From NCBI RefSeq assembly GCF_016792905.1, contig NZ_JAEULP010000030.1, forward strand, positions 1-45,800: a stretch of 45,800 bases of DNA, in the 5' to 3' direction. Positions 33,616-42,549 of the stretch are shown here, piece after piece. How positions within the stretch are numbered: the stretch's first letter is position 1; each line of letters opens with the position of its first letter. The position numbers and the translations under genes are program-made. This DNA comes from Tabrizicola sp. (lineage in GTDB: Bacteria > Pseudomonadota > Alphaproteobacteria > Rhodobacterales > Rhodobacteraceae). The notes under the pieces were generated by a model, which saw only the letters and a program-made list of their open reading frames with translations, did no database searches and was not told the origin of the DNA.

Positions 33616-34143
33616 ATGCAGGAACCTCTCTGGGTCTTCGGCTACGGATCGCTGATCTGGGACCCCGGCTTTCCGGTGGCCGAGCGGCGCATCGCGCGGC
33701 TTGACGGCTGGCACCGCAGCTTCTGCATGCGGTCGATCCACCATCGCGGTACGGTAGAGCATCCGGGGCTGGTGCTGGCGCTGGACCGGGCAGACGGTGC
33801 AAGCTGCACCGGGATTGCCTTCCGGGTCGATCCGGGGGCCGAGGCTGCCACGCTCTTCACCCTGCGCGAACGCGAGCTTGTCTCCTCGGCCTATCTGGAG
33901 ATGACCTTGGCCCTCGCCACCGATGCCGGGTCCTTGCAGGCGCTGGCCTATGTCATCGACCCCGATCACGTCCAATATTGCCACCTTGATCGCGAGGAAC
34001 AGGCCCGGATCATCGCCACCGCCACCGGCGGTCGGGGCCGGAACTGCGACTACCTCTGGTCCACCGCCGCCCATCTGGCCGATCTCGGCATCCGCGATCC
34101 TGACCTCGACTGGCTGGCCGAAAGGGTCCGTGCGCTGACCTGA
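33616..34143 (+). CDS. chaC: Gamma-glutamylcyclotransferase, ChaC-like
   Basis: A 175-residue product, the usual length. It begins MQEPLWVFGYGSLIWDPGFP with the YGSL substrate-binding motif and has the catalytic Glu in LRERELVSSAYLEM. The remaining ALAYVIDPDH and GGRGRNCDYLWSTAAHLADL match ChaC. It cleaves glutathione to 5-oxoproline and Cys-Gly in the cytoplasm. Confidence 0.92.
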   Translation: MQEPLWVFGYGSLIWDPGFPVAERRIARLDGWHRSFCMRSIHHRGTVEHPGLVLALDRADGASCTGIAFRVDPGAEAATLFTLRERELVSSAYLEMTLALATDAGSLQALAYVIDPDHVQYCHLDREEQARIIATATGGRGRNCDYLWSTAAHLADLGIRDPDLDWLAERVRALT

Positions 34144-34208
34144 CCTTTTGCTTGGCACCCTGCCGCATCCTGCTAGACTCCGCGCCAGGCAGGACACCAG
34201 AGGGCAGC

Positions 34209-35381
34209 ATGTCCCAGACAGACACCCGGGCGGCCGAGGTCACGACGACTTTCTCGCAGCCGATCCGTGCCATCACCACCATGCTGCTGGTCTGCATCCT
34301 GGTGGGCGCCGGGGCCTGGCTGATCTACGGCACCGTGCTGAACATCCTGCACACCAACCCGATCCTGAACGGCCTGATCGGGCTGGTCTTCCTGTTCGGG
34401 GTGCTGTCCTGCTTCTGGCAGGTCTGGATTCTGGCGCAGTCGGTCTACTGGATCGAGAACTTCGTTCGCGGCGCATCCGAGGCCGAAACCGAAACGCCGC
34501 CCCGTCTGCTGGCGCCCCTTGCCGCGCTTCTGCGCTCGCGTTCCGCGCGGATGTCGATCTCGTCCTCCTCCTCGCGGTCGATCCAGGATTCGGTCGTCCA
34601 GCGGATCGACGAGGCGCGCGACATCACCCGCTATCTGATCAACCTTCTGGTCTTCCTTGGCCTTCTTGGCACGTTCTGGGGGCTGGCCACCACCGTCCCC
34701 GCCGTGGTCGAGACGATCCGCTCGCTGGCCCCGCAGGAAGGCGAAAGCGGGCTCGACGTCTTCGGCAAGCTGATGGGGGGGCTGGAGAGCCAGCTTGGCG
34801 GGATGGGCACGGCCTTCTCCTCCTCGCTCTTGGGTCTGGCCGGATCGCTGGTGCTGGGCCTGCTGGAACTGTTCGCTGGCCACGGCCAGAACCGCTTCAT
34901 CCGCGAGCTGGAGGAATGGCTCTCCTCGATCACTCGTCTCGGCTTTGCTGGCGACGGGGAAGGATCGGACCAGAACGCGCTTGGGCTTCTGGTCGACCAC
35001 ATGGCGCAGCAGATGGAGGAGTTGCAGGCCCTCCAGACCCAGACCGAGGCGAACCGCTATGCGTCGGAGGCGAAGATTTCCGAACTGGTCACGGTGATGA
35101 CTCGGCTGACCGAGAAGATTGACGCCGAGAAAGGGCAGCCCGCGCTGCTGCGCCGGATCGCCGAGGGGCAGGAGAAGCTTCTGGCGGTGCTGGAGGCCAC
35201 CGAAGGCGGCACCGCAGACCCGGAAAGCCGGATGCGGCTGCGGTCGATCGACGTGCAGCTTCTGCGCATCCTGGAAGAGATGTCGGCCGGGCGGCAGGAG
35301 ACGCTGACCGACCTTCGGACCGACATTTCCCAGCTGACCGCCGCGATCCGGCAACTGGGCCGCGGCGCCGGGCGGGGCTGA
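34209..35381 (+). CDS. MotA/TolQ/ExbB-type proton channel family protein
   Basis: A 390-residue product with membrane segments at about 20-42 (ITTMLLVCILVGAGAWLIYG), 52-76, 140-165 (YLINLLVFLGLLGTFWGLAT) and 195-220 (MGTAFSSSLLGLAGSLVLGL). The GTFWGL and the Gly-rich MGTAFSSSLLGL segments match the pore-forming helices of MotA/TolQ/ExbB. The C-terminal 150 residues are cytoplasmic and helical. It is coupled to an OmpA/MotB-like partner starting two bases after its stop, so the pair should form a proton-driven stator-like complex acting on the cell wall. No TolR/ExbD is nearby. Confidence 0.85.
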   Translation: MSQTDTRAAEVTTTFSQPIRAITTMLLVCILVGAGAWLIYGTVLNILHTNPILNGLIGLVFLFGVLSCFWQVWILAQSVYWIENFVRGASEAETETPPRLLAPLAALLRSRSARMSISSSSSRSIQDSVVQRIDEARDITRYLINLLVFLGLLGTFWGLATTVPAVVETIRSLAPQEGESGLDVFGKLMGGLESQLGGMGTAFSSSLLGLAGSLVLGLLELFAGHGQNRFIRELEEWLSSITRLGFAGDGEGSDQNALGLLVDHMAQQMEELQALQTQTEANRYASEAKISELVTVMTRLTEKIDAEKGQPALLRRIAEGQEKLLAVLEATEGGTADPESRMRLRSIDVQLLRILEEMSAGRQETLTDLRTDISQLTAAIRQLGRGAGRG

Positions 35382-35382
35382 G

Positions 35383-36990
35383 ATGGCCACGCGCACCCGC
35401 CGCCGTGACAGTAGTCTGATCTGGCCGGGCTTCGTCGACGCGGTGACGACGCTGCTGATGGTGCTGATGTTCGTCCTGACCATCTTCACCGTCATGCAAT
35501 CGGTCCTGCGCGACACGATCACCACGCAGGACAGCGAGTTGTCCTCGCTGACCGCGCAGGTTGCGCAGCTGGCCGATGCGCTGGGGCTGGAACAGGCGAA
35601 GGCGACGGACCTGGAGACACAGGTTGCGCAGTTGAAGGCTGGGCTGGCCACGGCACAGGCCGAGGGAGACCGGCAGGCCGGAGTGATCGCCACGCTCACC
35701 GCCGATCTGACGGCGCGCGAGGGGGAACTGGCGACGGCGAAATCGCGGATCACCGATTTCGAGGCGCAGGTCGCCGCCCTGCTGGTCGAACGCGACAAGG
35801 CGCGGGGCGATGCGGAGCGGCTGACTGCCTCGGTGGCCGATCTGGAGGCGGCGAAGTCGAAGCTGGTCAGCGAGGCCGAGGCGATGACGCTGGCTCTGGC
35901 CAAGGCGCGCGAGGAGGTAGACGCGAACGCCGAGGCCGCCCGGCTTGCCGCCGCCCGTCGCGAGGCGCTCGAGGCCTTGCTTGCGCAAGAGAGGGACAAG
36001 GGGGCGGCCAGCACGGCCGCGCTGGAGGCCGCCAAGAGCCAAATCACCGAAGCCGAAACCGCCCGGCTGGCCGATGCGGCGGCGCTGCAGGCCCTGCGTG
36101 ACAAGTTGGCCAATTCGGATACCGAGCTGACGGCGATGACGCTGGCGTTGGAGGCGGAGCGGAAGAAGGCGGAGGAGACCCTGACCCTGCTGGCGGCGGC
36201 CCGGACCGAGGCCGCGAAGGGCGCGACCGAGAAGGACGCGGCCTTGTCGGCAGCCGAGACTGCGCTGCTGGCCGAGCAGGAGAAGGTGCTGGCGGCGGCG
36301 CGGGAGGTGGAGCTGCTGAACCAGCAGGTCGCGGCGCTGCGCAGCCAGCTTGGCAGCCTGCAATCGCTGCTCGATGAGTCCAAGGCGCGGGACGAGGCGG
36401 CAAAGGTGCAACTCGACTCGCTGGGCAAGGACCTGAACACGGCGCTGGCCCAGGTGGCCGCCGAACAGCGCAAGCGGGCGGAACTGGAGGCAGCGGAGGC
36501 CGCGCGGCTGGAGGCCGAGAACAAGGACCTGGCCCGGTTCCGGTCGGAATTCTTCGGGCAGCTTTCCACCCTTCTGCAAGGGCGCGAGGGCGTGCGGGTG
36601 GTGGGCGACCGTTTCGTCTTTTCCTCCGAGGTGCTGTTCAACCCCGGTTCCGCCGATCTGGCCCCGGAAGGCCGGGCACAGATTGCCGGGGTGGTGCGCA
36701 TCCTGGACGACGTGCGGGCCGAAATCCCGCCGGGGATCGACTGGATCATCCGGGTCGACGGCCATACCGACAACGTCCCCATCGCCCCCGGCGCCGCCTT
36801 CGCGGACAACTGGGAACTGAGCCAGGCCCGGGCGTTGTCGGTCGTCCGCTACATGCAGGACGAGCTGGGTTTTCCGCCGGACCGGATGGCCGCGACGGGT
36901 TTTGGGGAATACCGCCCGGTCGCGGCGGGCGACAGCGAGGAGGCGCGGGCGCAGAACCGGCGGATCGAGCTGAAGCTGACCGAAAGGTGA
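35383..36990 (+). CDS. MotB-like protein with long coiled coil and OmpA peptidoglycan-binding domain
   Basis: A 535-residue product. A single membrane helix near the N-terminus (WPGFVDAVTTLLMVLMFVLT) carries an Asp at residue 19, where MotB/TolR-like proteins have their proton-carrying Asp. About 340 residues of Ala/Glu/Lys-rich heptad repeats then form an unusually long periplasmic coiled coil. The C-terminal OmpA-like domain has FNPGSADLAPEGRAQIAGVV, VDGHTDNVPI, NWELSQARALSVVRYMQDE and GFGEYRPVA...NRRIELKL. Together with the ExbB-like partner it would connect a proton channel to peptidoglycan across the periplasm. Confidence 0.88.
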   Translation: MATRTRRRDSSLIWPGFVDAVTTLLMVLMFVLTIFTVMQSVLRDTITTQDSELSSLTAQVAQLADALGLEQAKATDLETQVAQLKAGLATAQAEGDRQAGVIATLTADLTAREGELATAKSRITDFEAQVAALLVERDKARGDAERLTASVADLEAAKSKLVSEAEAMTLALAKAREEVDANAEAARLAAARREALEALLAQERDKGAASTAALEAAKSQITEAETARLADAAALQALRDKLANSDTELTAMTLALEAERKKAEETLTLLAAARTEAAKGATEKDAALSAAETALLAEQEKVLAAAREVELLNQQVAALRSQLGSLQSLLDESKARDEAAKVQLDSLGKDLNTALAQVAAEQRKRAELEAAEAARLEAENKDLARFRSEFFGQLSTLLQGREGVRVVGDRFVFSSEVLFNPGSADLAPEGRAQIAGVVRILDDVRAEIPPGIDWIIRVDGHTDNVPIAPGAAFADNWELSQARALSVVRYMQDELGFPPDRMAATGFGEYRPVAAGDSEEARAQNRRIELKLTER

Positions 36991-37123
36991 TCCGCACCAT
37001 TCCGTGACTGCGCTGACCGCCAAATCGTGCTAGGCTTCGTCAGGAGAAGTGCTTGCAGTCGATGCCATTGGGACGCCCCACGGCTAGACAAGTCAGGGCG
37101 CCCCCCGAGCGGGAGGAAGCCTG

Positions 37124-37972
37124 ATGCCGAAGACGATCGGAAATCCCCTTTCCTGGACCATGGGCGCGCTGGGCTCCGCCGCCGGATATGCGACCGTCGT
37201 CGCGACCCCGGCGCGCGAGCAGGCCACGCCGGTGACGCGACGGTTGACGATGGCCGACCTGCGCACCGCGCTGCGGAAGGGCTGGGACGACCTGGCGGCC
37301 ATGCGGTCCGACGTGATCTTCGCCTGCATGCTGTATCCGGCGGTCGGCGCGGTGCTGCTGGCGATGGCGGCACAGGGGAACCTGACGCATCTCCTGTTCC
37401 CGGTGCTGTCCGGTTTTGCGCTGGTCGGGCCGGTGGCGGCGCTGGGGCTCTATGAACTCAGCCGTCGGCGGGAGGCGGGGATGGAGGTCGGCTGGGGCGC
37501 AATGTTCGAGGTGCTGCGCTCGCCCCGGTTTCCGCGGATCGTGATGCTCGCGCTGTTCAACGGGGTGATCTTCATGGCCTGGCTTCTGATCGCCGACGCG
37601 ATCCACGCCGCGACCCTAGGACCGGAACGGCCTGCCAGCCTGATGGCGCTGCTGACTGCGGCCGTGACGACCCCGGCCGGCTGGGCGATGACGATCATCG
37701 GGACCGGGCTCGGCTTCCTGCTGGCGGTCGCCGTGCTGGCGGTGTCGGTGGTGTCCTTCCCGTTGCTTCTGGACCGGGACGTGAGCCTGCCCGTGGCGGT
37801 GACGACCTCGGTCCGCGTGGCGCGTGAGAACCCGATGGTGATCGCGACCTGGGGGCTGATCGTCGCGGCAGGTCTTGTGGTCGGCATCCTGCCTGCGTTA
37901 CTTGGGCTGGTCGTGGTGCTTCCGCTGCTGGGGCATGCAACCTGGCATCTTTACCGGGCGGCGGTGGCCTGA
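37124..37972 (+). CDS. DUF2189-family membrane protein
   Basis: A 282-residue inner-membrane protein with about six hydrophobic segments. A GGGAGGAAG ribosome site precedes the ATG. The family core is recognisable as LRTALRKGWDDLAAMRSDVI, YPAVGAVLLAMA, FPVLSGFALVGPVAALGLYE, SVVSFPLLLDRDVSLPVAVT and a C-terminal GLVVVLPLLGHATWHLYRA. DUF2189 proteins are often near respiratory genes in alphaproteobacteria but have no proven function. Confidence 0.85.
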   Translation: MPKTIGNPLSWTMGALGSAAGYATVVATPAREQATPVTRRLTMADLRTALRKGWDDLAAMRSDVIFACMLYPAVGAVLLAMAAQGNLTHLLFPVLSGFALVGPVAALGLYELSRRREAGMEVGWGAMFEVLRSPRFPRIVMLALFNGVIFMAWLLIADAIHAATLGPERPASLMALLTAAVTTPAGWAMTIIGTGLGFLLAVAVLAVSVVSFPLLLDRDVSLPVAVTTSVRVARENPMVIATWGLIVAAGLVVGILPALLGLVVVLPLLGHATWHLYRAAVA

Positions 37973-38238
37973 TCTGTCCACCGTGGACAAACGTGAAATA
38001 GTGAAGGAACACAACGTCTTGCTTGCGGGCATTCAGGAATTCTTAACGTTTTCAGATGACTTCGCGTGCAACGACGTCTTTCCACCGCGGTGTAGTCAGG
38101 CATGACGACGCCATCGCCGCACGACCCCCAGTCAGCCATTCGGCCGACCCCCAACCCCTGCACCTCGGCCAGAGGAAGTGGGGTGGTGCGTCTTTGGGTG
38201 GCAGGACCTTGTGCGTGAAGTGAAGCAGGAGTGACGTC
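37973..38238. other. Intergenic region before the HAD hydrolase
   Basis: No gene is convincingly present. GTCCAC-C-GTGGAC at 37976-37988 is a perfect 13-bp palindrome right after the DUF2189 stop. An AT-richer stretch (about 37995-38060) with TTAACG and TTTTCAG may hold the promoter for the downstream genes. A 38-codon frame at 38102-38218 is Pro/Ser-rich and looks like chance. Confidence 0.4.
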
Positions 38239-39129
38239 TTGACCGAGATCATCCAGTCTCTTGTCGGCCTCTCGGGCCGCTACGACGCCGTCTTCTGCGA
38301 CCTCTGGGGCTGCCTGCACAACGGCAAGGCGGCGTTTCCGGCTGCCGTCGCCGCGCTGCAAGGCTTCCGCTCAGCTGGTGGCAAGGTCGTTCTCCTGACC
38401 AATGCACCCCGACCGGACTCGAGTGTCATCAGGCAGTTGGACGGCCTCGGCGTGCCCCGTGACGCATGGGATATCGTCGTGACTTCGGGCGATGCCGCCC
38501 AGATGGGGATGCTTTCGGGTGCTGTCGGTCGCCGCGTCCACCACATCGGGGCGCCCAAGGATGAACCCTTCTTCACCGATTTCGCCGAAGATCTGGCAGC
38601 CTATGCGAAAACCCAGCCGCCGATCCTCCGCGTCCCCCTGAAAGAGGCCGAGGGCATCGTCTGCACCGGCCTGCGCGATGACCTGACGGAAACCCCCGCA
38701 GACTATCGCGCGGCGCTTCTGCTTGGGAAAACTCTCGGCTTGCCAATGCTCTGCGCCAACCCGGACATAGTGGTCGACATGGGTGACAAGCGGCTTTATT
38801 GCGCAGGCGCTCTGGCGCAGGCCTACGAAACGATGGGCGGCACTGCGCTTTACTTCGGCAAGCCACATCCCCCGATCTACGACCTCGCCCGGCGTCGGCT
38901 GTCCGAGGCCGGGGCGCCGTCCGATCCGCAGATCCTGTGCATCGGCGACGGGATTCACACGGATATTCAGGGCGGTATCGGTGAAGGGCTGGATACGCTT
39001 TTCATCACTGGCGGGCTGGAGGCCGAGCGGTTCGGCCCCGACGTCGAAAACCCGAACCGGCGCCTCCTCGACGACTGGTTTGACGTGCGCGAGCTGTCGC
39101 CCACTTACGCCATGGGTCGCCTGCGATAG
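38239..39129 (+). CDS. HAD-superfamily hydrolase, TIGR01459 (NagD-like) family
   Basis: A 296-residue product with a TTG start behind CAGGAG, spaced 5 nt; no ATG fits the domain. The nucleophile motif is DAVFCDLWGCLHNG, motif II is KVVLLTNAPRP, FGKPHPPIYDLA supplies the motif III Lys, and ILCIGDGIHTDIQGGIGEGL is motif IV. The family is the alphaproteobacterial sugar-phosphatase-like group with unknown substrate. It heads a run of co-oriented housekeeping genes. Confidence 0.88.
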   Translation: MTEIIQSLVGLSGRYDAVFCDLWGCLHNGKAAFPAAVAALQGFRSAGGKVVLLTNAPRPDSSVIRQLDGLGVPRDAWDIVVTSGDAAQMGMLSGAVGRRVHHIGAPKDEPFFTDFAEDLAAYAKTQPPILRVPLKEAEGIVCTGLRDDLTETPADYRAALLLGKTLGLPMLCANPDIVVDMGDKRLYCAGALAQAYETMGGTALYFGKPHPPIYDLARRRLSEAGAPSDPQILCIGDGIHTDIQGGIGEGLDTLFITGGLEAERFGPDVENPNRRLLDDWFDVRELSPTYAMGRLR

Positions 39130-39250
39130 CAACGACGCGGTAACTTTCGTTCACAGACTTTCGTCTTGGTGAACATTTATTGCGCAGGCGATTGTTCTGC
39201 GCCGCAGCATATGCTACGGTTCCCGCATGACTGGTAGGGATTCGGAACCC

Positions 39251-39694
39251 ATGCTCGACAACATGCCCCGCGGCACAATCTGCATCGAGGACATCGAAAT
39301 CGGCATGTCCCGCCACCTGATGAAGGTCGTCACCGACCGGGATATCGAGCTTTTCGCCGAAGTCTCTACCGACCGGAACCCGGTCCATCTGGATGAACAG
39401 TACGCCCAGGACACCATCTTCGAAGGCCGGATCGCCCATGGCATGCTCACAGCAGGCCTGATCTCTGCCGTCATCGGCGAACAGCTTCCGGGTCATGGCA
39501 CCGTCTATCTGGGGCAAAGCCTGAAGTTCATGGCCCCCGTCCGCCCCGGCGACATGGTCCGCGCTGAAGTGACCGTGACCGGCATCGACCACGCAAAGCG
39601 CCGAGTCACCCTTGAAACCCTCGCCTCGGTGGGTAAAACCGTTGTTCTGAAGGGCGAAGCGCTGGTTCTGGCGCCCAGCCGCAAGTTCGACTGA
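39251..39694 (+). CDS. MaoC-family dehydratase (R-specific enoyl-CoA hydratase-like)
   Basis: A 147-residue hot-dog-fold enzyme beginning MLDNMPRGTICIEDIEIGMS. An in-frame ATG eight codons upstream (39227) is an alternative, but the chosen one matches the family start. The hydratase motif FAEVSTDRNPVHLDEQYA holds the catalytic Asp and His, though the usual G of GDxNPxH is T. GRIAHGMLTAGLISAVIGEQ and YLGQSLKFMAPVRPGD are typical of PhaJ-like proteins. It would hydrate trans-2-enoyl-CoA to (R)-3-hydroxyacyl-CoA, possibly feeding polyhydroxyalkanoate synthesis. Confidence 0.9.
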   Translation: MLDNMPRGTICIEDIEIGMSRHLMKVVTDRDIELFAEVSTDRNPVHLDEQYAQDTIFEGRIAHGMLTAGLISAVIGEQLPGHGTVYLGQSLKFMAPVRPGDMVRAEVTVTGIDHAKRRVTLETLASVGKTVVLKGEALVLAPSRKFD

Positions 39695-39721
39695 CGGGGC
39701 CATCGCCCCAAAAGGGCGCGG

Positions 39722-40645
39722 ATGCAGATTCATCAGGACTTTCAGTGGCTTGACCCGAACGCCCGGGGTGCCTCCGTCGCCATGGGCAATTTCGACGGCG
39801 TGCATCTTGGCCACCGCTCGGTGATCGACCTTGCCCGGGGCCACGGCCCCTTGGGCATCATCACGTTTGAGCCGCACCCCCGCCAGTTCTTCGCTCCCCA
39901 TGCCGCGCCCTTCCGCCTGATGAACGCCGAAGCCCGCGCCAACCGACTGGCGAAGCTTGGGGTCGAGCATCTGTTCCAACTGCCGTTCAACCGGGCGCTC
40001 GCGGCCCTGACGCCCGAAGAGTTTGCCGGGAAGGTGCTCGCCGGAGGGCTTGGCATCGGCCACATCGTCGTCGGCGCTGACTTCTGCTTCGGCAGGGGCC
40101 GCACGGGCACCGCCGACGATCTGCGGACCCTTGGCGACCGCTTCGGCTTTGCCACCACCATTGCGCCACTCGTCGAAATCGCCGGGCGCGAGGTTTCCTC
40201 CACCGCGATCCGGCAGGCCCTGACCGACGGTCGCCCGAGGGACGCCGCCGACATGCTGGGCCACCTGCACCGGATCGAGGGCGAGGTGATCCACGGCGAA
40301 AAGCGGGGACGCGAGCTGGGTTTCCCGACCGCGAACATGGAACTGTCCGGCCTGCATCTGCCGCGCTTCGGGGTCTATGCGGTCAAGGTCGATGTTCTGA
40401 CCGGCCCCCATGCCGGAAGCTATATGGGCGCCTCCAGCCTGGGTGTGCGTCCGATGTTCGACGGCGAAGTGCCGAACATCGAGACCTTCCTCTTCGACTT
40501 CAAGGGCGACCTTTACGGCCATCACCTGTCGATCGCGCTGGTCGATTTCTTGCGGCCGGAGATGAAATTCGACGGGCTCGCCGCGCTGATCACCCAGATG
40601 GACGCCGACTGCGCCAAGGCGCGGGAGATTCTGTCAGCGCTCTGA
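39722..40645 (+). CDS. ribF: Bifunctional riboflavin kinase/FAD synthetase
   Basis: A 307-residue enzyme with an N-terminal adenylyltransferase domain (GNFDGVHLGHRSVIDLA, IITFEPHPRQFF, VGADFCFGRGRTG, SSTAIRQALTDG) and a C-terminal flavokinase domain (GEVIHGEKRGRELGFPTANM, GVYAVKVDV, MGASSLGVRPMFDG, IETFLFDFKGDLYG). It converts riboflavin to FMN and then FAD. It is the full family length and follows the MaoC gene by 27 bp. Its 3' end overlaps a convergent small gene by 12 nt. Confidence 0.96.
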   Translation: MQIHQDFQWLDPNARGASVAMGNFDGVHLGHRSVIDLARGHGPLGIITFEPHPRQFFAPHAAPFRLMNAEARANRLAKLGVEHLFQLPFNRALAALTPEEFAGKVLAGGLGIGHIVVGADFCFGRGRTGTADDLRTLGDRFGFATTIAPLVEIAGREVSSTAIRQALTDGRPRDAADMLGHLHRIEGEVIHGEKRGRELGFPTANMELSGLHLPRFGVYAVKVDVLTGPHAGSYMGASSLGVRPMFDGEVPNIETFLFDFKGDLYGHHLSIALVDFLRPEMKFDGLAALITQMDADCAKAREILSAL

Positions 40646-40864
40646 AGGTCCTTCATACTGGCCGCCCTGTGCGTCGCCCAGTGCGATCAGCAGCAGTATC
40701 GCAAGCGGGGGCGAGCCGACAATGCTGATCAGAACCCAGACGCCGGGGCTGCGCCCGCGCTCGGCAGCCATGTTTGCGGGCAGGATGAAGATGATCCAGA
40801 TCGTGAAAGTCATCACGAAAACCATGAAGCAAATCGCAAGCAGGATACCGAACGGCTCAGGCAC
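40634..40864 (-). CDS. Small two-TM membrane protein
   Basis: A 76-residue product. The second of two adjacent GTG codons is chosen because GGAGG lies 6 nt upstream. Hydrophobic segments are at about 6-32 (LLAICFMVFVMTFTIWIIFI) and 47-68 (GVWVLISIVGSPPLAILLLI), with a polar tail ending QYEGPSER. No family function can be named. It converges on ribF with a 12-nt overlap. Confidence 0.65.
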   Translation of the reverse strand: MPEPFGILLAICFMVFVMTFTIWIIFILPANMAAERGRSPGVWVLISIVGSPPLAILLLIALGDAQGGQYEGPSER

Positions 40865-40980
40865 CACTTTCCTCCGGCACAAGTCAATCCTGCCACTACC
40901 TATTCACTCCTGCGCGGGATTGAAGGGCCAGAGCGTCACAGCCCCTTCCCTTTTCCGCCCCGCCGCCGCACTTTGCGCCC

Positions 40981-41433
40981 ATGACCAACCTGCGCCCCCG
41001 CTTCTGGGAAACCATTCCCCTGAACAAGCTCACCCAACAGGAATGGGAGGCTTTGTGCGACGGCTGCGGCAAGTGCTGCCTGAACAAGCTGGAGTATGAG
41101 GACACCGGCGAGGTTGCCTACACCCGCATCGCCTGCCGCCTGTTCGATGGCGCCACCTGCCAGTGCCGCGACTACCCGAACCGGAAGATGCATGTCCCGG
41201 AATGCGTGGTGCTGACACCGAAGACCCTGCCGAAGATCGCCTACTGGATGCCGTCGACCTGCGCCTACAAGCTTTTGTTCCAGAAGAAGCGGTTGCCGGA
41301 CTGGCACCCGCTTCTGACCGGCGACCCGGACAGCACCCACAAGGCCGGTCAGTCGATCAAGGGGATCACTCTGTCCGAGACAGATATCCCCGAGGACGAC
41401 TGGGAAGACTACCTGATCGAGGAAACCCCCTGA
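40981..41433 (+). CDS. YcgN/UPF0260-family cysteine-cluster protein
   Basis: A 150-residue product with the CDGCGKCCLNKLE motif, a further cysteine run (ATCQCRDY), VPECVVL and STCAYKLL, as in the zinc- or iron-sulfur-type CxxCxxCC proteins of the UPF0260 family. Full length. The biochemical role is unknown. Its stop shares one base with the threonine aldolase start (41433), so the two genes are translationally coupled. Confidence 0.92.
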   Translation: MTNLRPRFWETIPLNKLTQQEWEALCDGCGKCCLNKLEYEDTGEVAYTRIACRLFDGATCQCRDYPNRKMHVPECVVLTPKTLPKIAYWMPSTCAYKLLFQKKRLPDWHPLLTGDPDSTHKAGQSIKGITLSETDIPEDDWEDYLIEETP

Positions 41434-42449
41434 TGCGTTTTGCCTCCGACAACACCTCCGGCGCGGCGCCCGAGATTATGGCTGCAATCCTGAGGGCAAA
41501 CGAGGGCTACGAACGCAGCTACGGCGCCGACGCCGCAATGGAGCGGGTGACGGCCCTTGTCCGCGACATCTTCGAGGCGCCACAAGCCGTGGTCTATCTG
41601 GTCGCCACCGGCACCGCCGCGAACGCCCTTGCCATCGCCACCCACTGCCAGCCCTGGGGCGCGGTCTTCTGCCACCGCCACGCCCATATCGCCGAGGACG
41701 AATGCAACGCGCCGGAGTTCTACTCCGGGGCCAAGCTGGTGCTTGTCCCGGGGGATGAGGGCAAGATCACGCCCGACGGCCTGACCGCCGCGCTGGCGTC
41801 CACCGGCGAAAGCGGTGTCCATGGCGTCCAGCGCGGGATGCTCAGCCTCACCAATGTCACCGAGGCCGGGACCGCCTATACCCCGGCCGAGATCGCTGCC
41901 CTGACCGCGCTGGCGAAGGCGAAGGGCATCCCCTGCCACCTCGATGGCGCGCGCTTTGCCAATGCGCTGGTGGCCACCGGAGCCAGTCCGGCAGAGATGA
42001 CCTGGCAGTCGGGCATCAACGTCCTCTCGCTGGGCGGCACCAAGAACGGCTGCCTGGGCGTGGAGGCGGTTGTCCTGTTCGACCCGGCGAAGGCCTGGGA
42101 GTTCGAGCTGCGTCGCAAGCGGGGCGGGCATCTCTTCTCCAAGCACCGCTTCCTCTCGGCGCAGATGGAGGCCTACCTGACCGGCGGCCTCTGGCTGCGC
42201 CTCGCCGCACAGGCGAATGCGATGGGGCAGCGGCTGGTGCAGGGCCTGCGCGACCGGCAGGCGCAGGTGCCCGAGGCCCCCGCCAACATGCTCTTCCCGG
42301 AATGGGCGGCAGGCAAGCACGAGAAACTTGAAGCCGCAGGCGCCGTCTACTACCGCTTCCCTGCGCCAGAGGGCCGCGAGCGCGCGCGCCTGGTCGCCAG
42401 CTGGTCCACCACCGAAGCCGACGTGGACGCCTTCCTCCGCGCCTTCTGA
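41433..42449 (+). CDS. ltaE: Low-specificity L-threonine aldolase
   Basis: A 338-residue PLP enzyme that cleaves threonine or allo-threonine to glycine and acetaldehyde. It starts MRFASDNTSGAAPEIMAAIL, has YLVATGTAANALAI for cofactor phosphate binding, CHLDGARFANALV (D171) and the Schiff-base Lys K204 in LSLGGTKNG. The C-terminal ARLVASWSTTEADVDAFL is typical. It is the usual length. Confidence 0.92.
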   Translation: MRFASDNTSGAAPEIMAAILRANEGYERSYGADAAMERVTALVRDIFEAPQAVVYLVATGTAANALAIATHCQPWGAVFCHRHAHIAEDECNAPEFYSGAKLVLVPGDEGKITPDGLTAALASTGESGVHGVQRGMLSLTNVTEAGTAYTPAEIAALTALAKAKGIPCHLDGARFANALVATGASPAEMTWQSGINVLSLGGTKNGCLGVEAVVLFDPAKAWEFELRRKRGGHLFSKHRFLSAQMEAYLTGGLWLRLAAQANAMGQRLVQGLRDRQAQVPEAPANMLFPEWAAGKHEKLEAAGAVYYRFPAPEGRERARLVASWSTTEADVDAFLRAF

Positions 42450-42549
42450 CCCCGGCTTTTTCGCACCGTTAGCGGTCGCGCCGGTTTGCATCCCGGAATC
42501 GGGATGATAAGCGGTGCGCACACCCCGAATCCGCTGCCCGGAGACCCCC

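Noticed and set aside
34173-36809. 878-codon minus-strand frame, Ser/Ala-rich, opposite the ExbB-like and coiled-coil genes
   Set aside because: The long low-complexity Ser/Ala protein is the mirror of the Ala/Glu coiled-coil codons on the plus strand. There is no ribosome site or family resemblance.
38102-38218. 38-codon frame before the HAD hydrolase as a leader peptide
   Set aside because: There is no run of regulatory codons, no terminator structure after it and a poor ribosome site.
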